Below the pieces are notes generated by a model. It saw only the letters and a list, made by a program, of their open reading frames with translations, was not told the DNA's origin and did no database searches. Both the position numbers and the translations under genes were made by a program. Of a stretch of 64,000 nucleotides of DNA, positions 54,875 through 64,000 are shown one piece after another; the first letter of the stretch is position 1, and every line of letters begins with the position of its first letter. The DNA comes from Lumbricus terrestris (taxonomy: Eukaryota; Annelida; Clitellata; Crassiclitellata; Lumbricidae). The stretch is taken from the NCBI GenBank assembly GCA_949752735.1, contig OX457053.1:22683318-22747317 (forward strand), written 5' to 3'.

Positions 54875-56450
54875 GCATCAACTTCTCAGAAGCGTTTAAA
54901 TGGCTATCGCTTACTTAAAACGAAATTCCAACTTTATATACACATACAAAGTCTACGGCGTTATGTAGCTCATTTTACTTTACAATTACTGGATTACGAT
55001 CACAAGAAGGCTACTAAATCGCATATTCTAGCACACGAGTCTTGCATTTCTGCATAAAATTTACGAAATTAAATCTCATAGTGTTTCCACTTTTAAAACG
55101 AAACGAGAGTATTTGCACAGCGCTAGCAAAATTGGAAGCATTAAGGGACGCAGGAAGTGCGAGGAGGAAGAAAAGAAATAAAAGAAAGAGATCGCGGAGC
55201 ATAAGAAAGAGAACAAAGAACAGGAGGGACAGCGCTAAGAAGAATAGGAGGTATGAGAAAAACCAGAGTTTGTATTGCGAGAAAAAAGGAAAGAGAGAAA
55301 TAGAGTATGAGAAGATGGAAAGTAAACAAATTCAAATAAGAGACAGATGGAGAAAAAAGCAGGAGAGTATAATTATAGGTCCAAAGATCACGAGAGCAAA
55401 GAGAGAAAAGCGAACATGAGAAGAGGTAAAGAAAACAAAGAAGAGTTTAAAAAAATACCAGGTGGATAAAAACAACAGAAGACATGGAAGAACAGCAAGA
55501 AGAAGAAGAAGAAGCAACAGTTCGAAACCAGGACAACAACATGGTCGAATCGGTTGCCACGAACTCATCCATTAACGGCTCCTCCCTCCTACTCCTCCCT
55601 CAACCATTTCTCCAATCCTGCCCAGAGGTTCCGAAACACACAGCAAACAATCCGCAGACGACATCCGCCGGCAAGGCGCCTCATTCCCGCCAAAATTGAG
55701 CGAACGTCATTTCCTGGCAGACGACCATACTTCGGACAGCCTATATATAGACTGGACTCCTGCAGTCCACTCCGCAGTCCACTTGGGGCGAAACGGTCGG
55801 CCATTGGTGATGGCAAGGAATGAATGATCAGCCCATCAACCAGCGAATATCAATCAGTAGAAATCAAAGTACTTCAATTCGTCGTTTGAAATATCAGACA
55901 TGCGATGCTGTAAACACACGAGAAACATAAAGAGCATTAAAAAATCAATTATTACAGAGGATACTCCCTAGTTTCCCATAATCCATGCGCCCGATTTGTA
56001 CCCGGGACGGCCGGGAGGACAAGCTAGTGCAATAAACTCCTTAATATAAGAGGTCCTTAATAGGAATGCCTCCAGTGTTAATGTTACCAAAGCCCAGCTG
56101 GATCAATAAAGAATATTCTTACTTATTCACAATGCAACCAGATTTCATTGCAACAAGATTACAGCATAAGCAGATTGCAATGTAATCAGATTACACTGTA
56201 ACACGTAACTCCATTTGGCTGTATTGTATGGCCAGACTACAATACACTGATATTGTACGATAATCAGTTTCAAATGTAATCAAAGTAGATTAGATTATAT
56301 TGCATCCGATAGAATTTGAGAGGACTGTTTGTTTTTGGCAACTTTTGGACAATCAGATTACATTGTAAGCTGCATGAAATCACACATCACATCACACTGA
56401 TGCAATCTGATTACAATTATATTAACCAGAGAAAATGAAGTTTAAGACGG
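54875..56450. other. Unique region, purine-rich in the middle
   Basis: 55160-55520 is GA-rich; the open frames it gives (55042-55419 and 55484-55699) are low-complexity Arg/Lys/Glu strings. TATATATAG at 55741-55749 in a GC-rich setting could be a core promoter but no gene start follows convincingly. GCTGGATCAATAAAGAATATTC near 56097 looks like a SINE tail. Confidence 0.4.
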
Positions 56451-56457
56451 CTTTTAA

Positions 56458-56712
56458 TGACAATTGCAATAACAGTAACAATGATAACAATGATAGCAAT
56501 GATAGCAATGATAACAATGATAACAATGATAGCAATGATAGCAATGATAACAATGATAACAATGATAGCAATGATAGCAATGATAACAATCTTAACAATG
56601 AAAACAATGATAACAATGATAATAATGATAACAATGATAACAATGATAGCAATGATAACAATCTGAACAATCTTAACAATGATAACAATGATAACAATGA
56701 TAATAATCATAG
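56458..56712. repeat. 9-bp tandem repeat (AATGATAAC / AATGATAGC)
   Basis: About 28 units alternating ATAAC and ATAGC, so an 18- to 36-bp higher period is visible. Confidence 0.95.
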
Positions 56713-57240
56713 ACAAGATAATATTGTTGTCATTGTCATTATAATGTACAGTATTAATATTAACGGAAGTATTATTAATCCTGACAATGAAAATAATAAC
56801 GACGTATATACAAACATAAATGCACACAACGTCATGCATACATGTACATATGGAGTCAACCTATACACACCTACATGCATACATGCAATGTCATACATTC
56901 TACATACACACACACACACACACACACACAAGCACACACGCGTGCACACATATAGACCACAACATACATGCAGACATTACTGCTTATTGTCTATTGACTT
57001 GCATGTCACATCAACGTTCACATAACAGTAACATACATTTACAACAAAAATTCATCAAGAATTGTTATAAAGTTAACATTAGTGCAGGTCAATGAGTCAG
57101 CCAACAAAGGTCTAAAAGACCCGCCTAGATTCGGCTGGCTCATTTACAAATTTAGTTCTTGCATATATAGGTAAATGCGAATGATCATGAAATTCACAAC
57201 AAGATAATGAGTCACCAATACATACAGACTAACAAAGGTC
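56713..57240. other. Unique region with a CA run
   Basis: CA microsatellite at 56905-56940. No gene recognised. Confidence 0.4.
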
Positions 57241-57352
57241 AGACAGACGTACAGACATACAATCAGACATACAATCAGACATACAATCAGACATACAATC
57301 AGACATACAATCAGACATACAATCAGACATACAATCAGACATACAAACACAT
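57241..57352. repeat. 12-bp tandem repeat (AGACATACAATC)
   Basis: Eight nearly identical copies. Confidence 0.95.
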
Positions 57353-57474
57353 TTTCCACAAAGTGCTCACACTGGAAACGCTTCTGAACGATCAATAGTA
57401 CTGCTGGAGGAGCTATGCATATGCAAAGCTACAACACAATACAGTACAATACAATACCATGAAATGCAATGCAA

Positions 57475-57958
57475 TACAGACAGACAGACAGACCAATACA
57501 CATGTGACACAAGCACACAGATAAACAGACACAGACAGATAAACAGACACAGACAGACAAACAGACACAGACAGACAAACAGACACAGACAGACAAACAG
57601 ACACAGACAGACACAGACAGACAAACAGACAGACAAACAGACACAGACAGACACAGACAGACAAACAGACACAGACAGACAAACAGACACAAACAGACAA
57701 ACAGACACAGACAGACAAACAGACACCGACAGACAAACAGACACAGACAGACAAACAGACACAGATAGACAAACAGACACAGACAAACAGACACAGACAA
57801 ACAGACACAGACAGACAAACAGACACAAACAGACACAGACAGACAAGCAGACAAAGACAGACAAACAGACACAAACAGACACAGACAGACAAACAGACAC
57901 AGAAATACAAACAGACAAACAGACACAGACAGACAAACAGACAGACAGAGCCAGACAA
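57475..57958. repeat. CAGACAGACAAACAGACA-type repeat
   Basis: Imperfect CAGA/CAAA tetranucleotides with an approximately 16- to 22-bp higher period. It extends the open frame of the neighbouring gene by about 180 low-complexity codons that are unlikely to be translated. Confidence 0.93.
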
Positions 57959-57982
57959 ATAGAGGGAGATCCTTGAACCGAC

Positions 57983-59371
57983 CTTTGTGAGCGTGTACCG
58001 TTGTAACCTCTTCCACAACCATCGTCCTGTACCCTCCCACTCCACCTACTCCACCCACTCCACCTCCTCCTCCCATCCACCTCGTCGTCGGCTCGCTGAC
58101 CGTCGAGCTGTTGAGGTCAACCCGCGGCGAGTACATCGGCACGAGGCTCGTCGACGGTGAGAACACGTCCAACTCCCCCGCTGGGGTAACGGGTCTCGCC
58201 GGGGTAACGGGTCTCTGGTACGTATCGTAGATAAACCCAACCCCGCTCTTCTTCGGCAGCAGCACCCGGGGAACGTCCGCCGAAGACAGATCCACCCCGT
58301 CCCTCTCCGCCAGCGTGAACGGCTCCAACGGGCGATAGACCGGCTGGATGGCGTCCCTGGCGTAGGCCGTCCCGTGCACGGCCTGCAGCAGGAAGCGATT
58401 GAGGCTGAGAGGAGGGGCCCCGGGCCTGGCCTGCTCCGTGTAGTACCTCTTCATGGCCCGGGCGCCGAAGAGCCGGCGGAACGGTGGGTAGAGACGGTGG
58501 AAGTCATCGTAACGCCAGGACATCTCTTCGCGGAATGACGCCTCGTCGTAGGGGTTGAGACGGTAGCAGCCCTGCTGGAAGTCCCACTCGACGAGCTGGC
58601 CGCGGTAGCCGTACAGCATCGGATCGGCGGACGGGGTGGTGTAGAACTTCCATGGGCAGCGGTCGTCGTCCCCTGGGGCAGGGACGGAGTCGTGGACGAG
58701 GAGGACGGCCTTGCGAAGACCGGGTTTGTCGAAGACCTCGAAAAGGTTCCACTTGAGCTCCTTCATCCCAATGATGACGGAGATGAAGAGCGGCGCCTGC
58801 GCGGCCGGGTTCTGCGGGTTCACCGGGCGCTTGCCCCTCACGGCGCCCTGCACGACGGTGTTGCAGTCGAAGCGCGGCGCCTGCAGATCCCCGAGGACGA
58901 ACGCCATGATGCGCTCGGCACAGTGCTCGGCCAACAGTCCGATCGACGTCTCGCCCGTCAGCAGCGCCACCTGATATTCGAACATGCGCGAGATCTCGGC
59001 CGCAGCCTCGGCCGTCACGCACGTGACCACGTCACGTGACAGCGTCGGCCAATGGGCTCGATCGGCGCTGCGCTCTCGCCGGAAGTGTGCCATTCCGGTG
59101 AACATGGCCGGCGGGATGCAGAGAAGGAACTCTCCGGTGGCGAGGCTGCGTTCGGCGACGTCGTCCGGGATGGAATTGGGGTACTCCAGGTAGTCGCGGA
59201 GGGTGAGGACCTGGTTCGGTCTGCCCTGACGGATGACCACTGGCACGGTCAGCAACTGGTCGTCTGGACTGAGCCGCGAGAACTTGACGAGGATGCTGCG
59301 AACCAGCGAGCTCTCGAACTGCTTCAGCTTGCGACCGATGCTCGCAGTGTCCGGAAAGTCGTCAGGTTTAA
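57983..59371 (-). CDS. Unknown N-myristoylated protein, second coding exon
   Basis: Minus strand: acceptor TTATTTCCTTTCAG precedes TTAAACCTGAC. The first two bases complete the split codon G|TT (Val262) of the exon at 60322-61105. About 463 codons follow. Recognisable stretches are [104 protein letters not shown] and [20 protein letters not shown], then a Gly/Val-rich tract from GTGGAGTGG-like repeats. The first 380 residues look like a folded cytosolic domain, mixed alpha/beta by composition, with no membrane span; I do not recognise the family. GC-rich, unlike its surroundings. The 3' border is uncertain: AAAG|GTCGGT at 57983 is the best donor, but the frame stays open into the CAGA repeat. 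Confidence 0.75.
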
Positions 59372-60193
59372 CTGAAAGGAAATAATGAGAACAGATATTA
59401 TGCTCTATTATTCTGTCTAATATTTAATCAAATGTTCGATTTCAGGGCTTTTTAACGTGCAGTTCTACACAAAATGTGCAGTTCTAAATGGATTCGTGCA
59501 GTTGTAGAAGCACTTCCGTCACGTTCCGTGCAGTTAAAACTAGTAAAAAAGGTCATTTTCCTCAGATTGGGAGTAATTTACCATGGAGGATGAGAAAGGA
59601 GAGAAGAGGATGTGCAGTTCTAAAAATTCCTTAAAAACAGCCCTGTTCGATTTGACGAATTAGGGATTTAAAGAATTAAAGTAGTCAACGAAAATCGCAA
59701 GAAACTTTTGACTAGTGAATCATTATACAAAAAGAATAGGTCTAAATAAAATAATAATTAAATGGACGAGTGAGTGAGTGAGTGAGTGGTTATGTGAGCG
59801 GGTGAGTCAATCGGTCACTCACCGACTTACTAACTGACCTGCTCACTCATTCACACTCCAACTCGCTCACTCTGAGTTGCTGAATGAATGCATGGATGAA
59901 ATGAACGAATTAATGAGTCAGCAACTCAGTCAAGTAGTGAGTAAGCGAGTGAGTGAGTGAGTGAGTGAGTGAGTGAGTGAGTGAGTGAGTGAGTGAGTGA
60001 GTGAGTGAGTGAGTGAGTGAGTGAGTGAGTGAGTCAGTCAGTCAGTCAGTCAGTCAGTCAGTCAGTCAGTCAGTCAGTCAGTCAGTCAGTAAGTAAGTAA
60101 GTCAATCAGTCAGTGAGTCAAATCGGCCAGTCAGTCCCTGAATGAGAGAGTGTGAGCGCGAGTGTGAGTGAGCGAGCCAGCCAGTCAGCCATC

Positions 60194-60230
<37 letters not shown>

Positions 60231-60321
60231 AGTCAATCAATCAATCGATCAATCACTCAATCAACAGATCAATCAGTCACTGAATACCATGAATTCCCTA
60301 TTCAATGCACATTCAACCCAC
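59372..60321 (-). other. Intron of the 58-61 kb gene
   Basis: 950 bp, donor AGAG|GTGGGT and acceptor TTTCAG|TT, phase 1. More than half is GAGT/CAGT microsatellite. Confidence 0.75.
59765..60262. repeat. GAGT and CAGT microsatellites within the intron
   Basis: GAGT units at 59945-60033 switch directly to CAGT units (60034-60088), with further CAGT at 60180-60235. Confidence 0.96.
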
Positions 60322-61105
60322 CTCTGTAGCCGCCCGGTGCATAAGGGGCCGCTGCCGAAAAGCTGTTGTGCAGCCGTGGCATCGTCGCCGACCTCACAGT
60401 CGCCGCCGGTGCCGAAATCCTCTTATCGTCCCAGTCCATCGAGAAACCTCTTCCCCTGGCCGATCCGTTGGTCGGAGGGGCCACCCACGCCCGCACCGGC
60501 CCTGCCCCCGTCGGGGTCGACGGCTCAGTGAAGGCGCTTCTCGAGGTCCGTCCGAAGCCGCGGGGAAGCGACGCTGCCCGGCTGCTCGGGGACAAGATGG
60601 CCTCGGGTGCTCGCCGGTAGATCTTCACGTTGGCCAGGCTCGGTTGCCCATCGAACATCGACAACCGCGGAGGCTCCGTGTTCAGGGTCGTATACGACCG
60701 GTAGATCTTCACCTCAGCCGACTTACCCGGGCCACCTCCTCCTGCTGCTCCGCTGGGGCCCTTATCGTCCAGCGCCGGGAAGTTCTGGTTGCGGGACGAG
60801 CGGGTGTCCCCGGCCGCGAACGACCCCGACAGCCGACCCATCTTCGGCCTCTTCGACGCATCCAGTCCACCACCGTCAACGGCGGCATTTCGAACTTCCG
60901 GTTTCCCGTCGGGCTTCTTGGCTGCACCAGCGGAAGCGTTGTTCTTGTTCTTCTGGTTCGAGTCGACGACGTCATTCTTTCCCGTCTTTTCCGCTTCCTT
61001 TTTCTTCTTCCGACCACTCCCACGCTTCGATCCTGACCTTTCCACGTGACCGTCATCCACCGAATTCGCCTTTTCCGATGATTTCCGACTCTGACGATTA
61101 CCCAT
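60322..61105 (-). CDS. Unknown N-myristoylated protein, first coding exon
   Basis: Minus strand ATG at 61105-61103; 261 codons plus one base to donor AGAG|GTGGGT, phase 1, matching the next exon. The protein starts MGNRQSRKSSEKANS: Gly2 with Ser6 and following basic residues fits the N-myristoylation plus polybasic membrane-tether pattern. Then come a Lys-rich segment (residues about 25-50), an Asn/Ala/Gly-rich linker, NFPALDDKGPSG, two KIYR repeats (VKIYRSYTTLNTEPPRLSMF and NVKIYRRAPEAI), and a Ser/Pro/Arg-rich region with many potential phosphosites (LPRGFGRTSRSAF, FSMDWDDKRISAP). Low complexity, so mostly disordered; probably an adaptor-like N-terminus anchoring the domain of the second exon at membranes. 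Homology unknown. An upstream in-frame ATG at 61225 is spliced out in this model. Confidence 0.75.
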
Positions 61106-61121
61106 ATCGTCTATCTCACAT
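61106..61121 (-). other. 5' UTR part of the first coding exon
   Basis: Acceptor CTGCTGCCTTTCCAG ends at 61122, so the exon begins ATGTGAGATAGACGAT before the ATG at 61105. The exon's first six bases are ATG TGA, a minimal start-stop reading frame 16 nt upstream of the main start. Confidence 0.55.
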
Positions 61122-61139
61122 CTGGAAAGGCAGCAGGTC

Positions 61140-61640
61140 ACGTGATGTAATTGTAATGTATGTCGATGTAATGCTACACGAACCAATGTAGTTGGTGTAA
61201 CGTAACATGATGCAATGTAACGCAATGTGATGTAACATGATGCGATGTAACATGATGTGATGTAACATCATGTGATGCAACATGATTCGATGTAATATGA
61301 TGCCATGTAACATGATTCAATGTAGCATGAAGTATAATGTAACATAATATAATGCAACATGAAATAGTGTAACATAAAATCATGTAACATGAATTAATGC
61401 AACAGGAGATACTGTAACATGAAATAATGCGATATTGTAACATGAAATGTGTAACATGAAGTAATGTAATGTGATGCAACATGAAATAATGTGACATGAA
61501 GAAATGTAGCATTAAGTAATGTAACATGAAATATTGTAACACTTTATGTTACACTATTTCATGTTGCATTATATTATGTTACATTATACTTCATGGTAGT
61601 GCAACATGATGCACTGTAATGTGATTGAATGTGATGTGAA
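61140..61640. repeat. ATGTAACATGATG-type degenerate tandem repeat
   Basis: Units of about 12-20 bp built from ATGTAACATGA with TG, AAT or CAATG variants. At about 61535-61600 the strand sense flips (GTAACACTTTATGTTACACT), giving a small inverted segment. Confidence 0.85.
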
Positions 61641-61950
61641 TTTCCTCAATTTCTCAGTTTCTCATGGTAACAAGAAGAAGGTTAACATAATTATAGTGGT
61701 AAGCTAACAGGTTGTAACAGTGGCAAGAGGTATGGCATATTACAGATAATACCAGGCAGGTATCAAAAGAAACAGGTACTGTGCATAGAAGCCTTGAGCA
61801 ACAGACTGACAACAGATGGTTGGGTGAAAGGGTGCATTGTTTTAAAAATGCCATACTATGAGATGCTGTATGATAAGACAGTGCACAATGCAATGCCGCA
61901 AGATGTTTGTGGCAAAAATGCAATGTTAAATGACGTTACGAGATGTTATG
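61641..61950. other. Unique region between ATG-rich repeats
   Basis: No gene seen. Confidence 0.4.
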
Positions 61951-61959
61951 TATGGAGAC

Positions 61960-62405
61960 ATGCTACATGATGTCATATATAACAAGATGTTATGTTATAT
62001 CATAAGATATAACATCATGTTATATCATAAGATATAACATCATGTTATAGGCTATCATAAGATATAACGTCATGTTATAGGCTATCATAAGATTTAACAT
62101 CATGTTATATAGTATCATGTTATATCATAAGATATAACAGCATGTTATGTCATAAGATATAACATCATGTTATATCATAAGATATAACAACATGTTATAG
62201 GCTATCATAAGATATAACATCATGTTATAGGCTATCATAAGATATAACATCATGTTATATAGCATCAAGTTATATCATAAGATATAACAGTATGCTATGT
62301 CATAAGATATAACATCATATTATATCATAAGATATAACATCATTTTATAGGCTATCATAAGATATGACATCATGTTATATCATAAGATATAGCATCATGA
62401 AATGG
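61960..62405. repeat. Palindromic tandem repeat (GTTATATC-ATAA-GATATAAC)
   Basis: About 16 units; each contains complementary 8-bp arms GTTATATC and GATATAAC around ATAA, or a variant with GTTATAGGCTATC. Units are spaced about 23-30 bp. Confidence 0.9.
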
Positions 62406-62920
62406 CATGCTACCAGTTGTCATTGCTTTCAACATGATGTCATGCAACAAGTTGCTACAAACAACATGTTGCAAGATGTAATGTATGTAGATGTATACTG
62501 TCACATGAGTAATGTAACGTGATGCGATATGACATGATGAGATATAACATAATGTGACGTAACATGAAGTAATGTAGCATGAAGTACTGTAACATGAAGT
62601 AATTTACAAAATTCTGTTACAGTATCTTATGTTATACGATGTGCTATGTTATACTTGTTATAAGCTACTATCTTATAGGATGTCAAGTTGTGTGGCAGTG
62701 TAGGACGCGGTCAAATACTAGGTAAACACTAGACAAGTGGGATCATTATATTGGTGTCCGGTATTTGGTATCTGAGATGACAGACCTACGTGTGTATGAG
62801 TAGCGATGAGTGTATGAGTAGCGTTAGAGAGAGTGACCAAGTGACACTTCATGCTGACACTAATGCAACACTACAGTTCAAGAGGATCCTTACTTGACCA
62901 TCAACTCACCACACAACGTA
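62406..62920. other. Unique and degenerate repeat DNA
   Basis: ATGTAACATGA-type repeats reappear at 62500-62600. No gene. Confidence 0.45.
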
Positions 62921-62921
62921 A

Positions 62922-62950
62922 TAGTAATAGTAATAGTAATAATAATAACA

Positions 62951-63017
<67 letters not shown>

Positions 63018-63035
63018 TAATAATAATAATAATAA
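62922..63035. repeat. AAT microsatellite
   Basis: TAATAA units with a few AGT/GAT breaks. More AAT runs occur at 63150-63187 and 63329-63345, each following a GTCCCTGAGGGATC / GAGGGACCTCGG-containing segment, probably two copies of one short repeat. Confidence 0.93.
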
Positions 63036-63151
63036 CGGCTCGTTTCCTGCACTGGATTTCAACGACGACTAGGTGCCGTTCCAGATGTTTTTATCTTAGC
63101 ATTAGGGTGTAAGTCCCTGAGGGATCATAAGTACCTCGGGGCAAAAAAAAA

Positions 63152-63188
<37 letters not shown>

Positions 63189-63617
63189 GGCATAATAATA
63201 ACAATAACAACATAATAATAATTTTGTGGCACTTTTATGTGGAGTACGAGGCCTGATTTTCCAGACATTTAACAACAGCTCCAAGCATAATTTTTGAAAT
63301 CCCGAGAGATCTGAGGGACCTCGGCTAAAAAATAATAATAATAACAACAAAAACAAACAACAACAACAAAATAGTAACATAGCAACATGATGCAACAATA
63401 ACACAAACTCTCTCACATAAGCAGTGTCCTGGTATAACGCTCTCATTCAAAAAAGTTCTGACGTAGAGACTTCAGTAACATCTGAATACCATAAGACCTG
63501 CAGGTTGAGAGCAAGCAGTTTCCTCACCACATGCGGCTAATTGCCTCCTGGTGCTACCCACAAGCTCCTGCGGATTGAAGCTAAGATACGAGTCAGTCTA
63601 CAGTGCAACTGGTCTGC

Positions 63618-63618
63618 G

Positions 63619-63706
<88 letters not shown>
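63618..63706. repeat. TA microsatellite
   Basis: About 43 TA dinucleotides. Confidence 0.98.
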
Positions 63707-63708
<2 letters not shown>

Positions 63709-63725
63709 CCGTTTTTTAAATGCTC

Positions 63726-64000
63726 CTTATGAATGCCAAATTCAGCTCATGAATGACAATTCAGCTCATGAATGGCCAATTCAGCTCATGAATGACAATT
63801 CAGCTCATGAATGGCCAATTCAGCTCATGAATGACAATTCAGCTCATGAATGGCCAATTCAGCTCATGAATGACAATTCAGCTCATGAATGGCCAATTCA
63901 GCTCATGAATGACAATTCAGCTCATGAATGGCCAATTCAGCTCATGAATGACAATTCAGCTCATGAATGACAATTCCGCTCATGAATGGCCAATTCGGCT
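63726..64000. repeat. 39-bp minisatellite (about 7 dimers), runs off the window
   Basis: Alternating 19-bp (CTCATGAATGACAATTCAG) and 20-bp (CTCATGAATGGCCAATTCAG) half-units. The period of 39 keeps one frame open. Confidence 0.95.

Noticed and set aside
55042..55699. Lys/Arg/Glu-rich ORFs
   Set aside because: They follow from a purine-rich low-complexity stretch.
58504..59375. Plus-strand and alternative-frame ORFs over the 58-59 kb exon
   Set aside because: They are shadows of the GC-rich minus-strand exon, which has matched splice phases.

Overview
This is a repeat-dominated piece of a metazoan nuclear genome, most likely a marine invertebrate. I cannot name the species. Evidence for an animal genome: spliced exons with GT/AG borders, a sestrin-like exon, an intact Ty1/copia element that would be primed by an internal part of initiator tRNA-Met, tRNA-derived SINEs, 5'-truncated LINE tails, many small hAT-type elements with 8-bp target duplications, and very long microsatellites. 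There are no operons, rRNA genes, CRISPR arrays or intact tRNA genes.

Layout. 1-7.3 kb: three minisatellites (24-, 30- and 27-bp units). The first is split by a 2.0-kb element with about 510-bp inverted arms. 7.9-11.75 kb: a decayed DNA transposon of an uncharacterised transposase family, interrupted by a Harbinger-like element and a SINE. 12-17.6 kb: mostly simple and short tandem repeats, including two 17-bp arrays head to head. 17.6-28 kb: a possible last exon of a membrane protein, then SINEs, LINE fragments and hAT-type MITEs. 28-33.7 kb: two minus-strand exons of a sestrin-like gene, closely hemmed in by transposons; their intron also holds a hAT with a LINE tail nested inside it. 35-42 kb: a cluster of small hAT-type elements. 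44.9-49.5 kb: a complete, young copia element. 50-55 kb: LINE remnants and a composite 2.4-kb hAT-like element carrying an 88-bp satellite. 56-64 kb: a GC-rich minus-strand host gene (two phase-matched coding exons, predicted N-myristoylated product of unknown function) set among microsatellites and palindromic AT-rich repeats.

How it fits together. The only host coding signals I can support are the sestrin-like exons, the 58-61 kb gene and, weakly, the exon near 17.7 kb, all on the minus strand. Nearly everything else is mobile DNA or its by-products. SINEs and LINEs share a 3' tail, which suggests the LINE machinery mobilised the SINEs. LINE tails run into tetranucleotide tracts that have expanded. 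Transposons have inserted into satellites and into each other, and in several places the pre-insertion sequence can be read exactly across the join.
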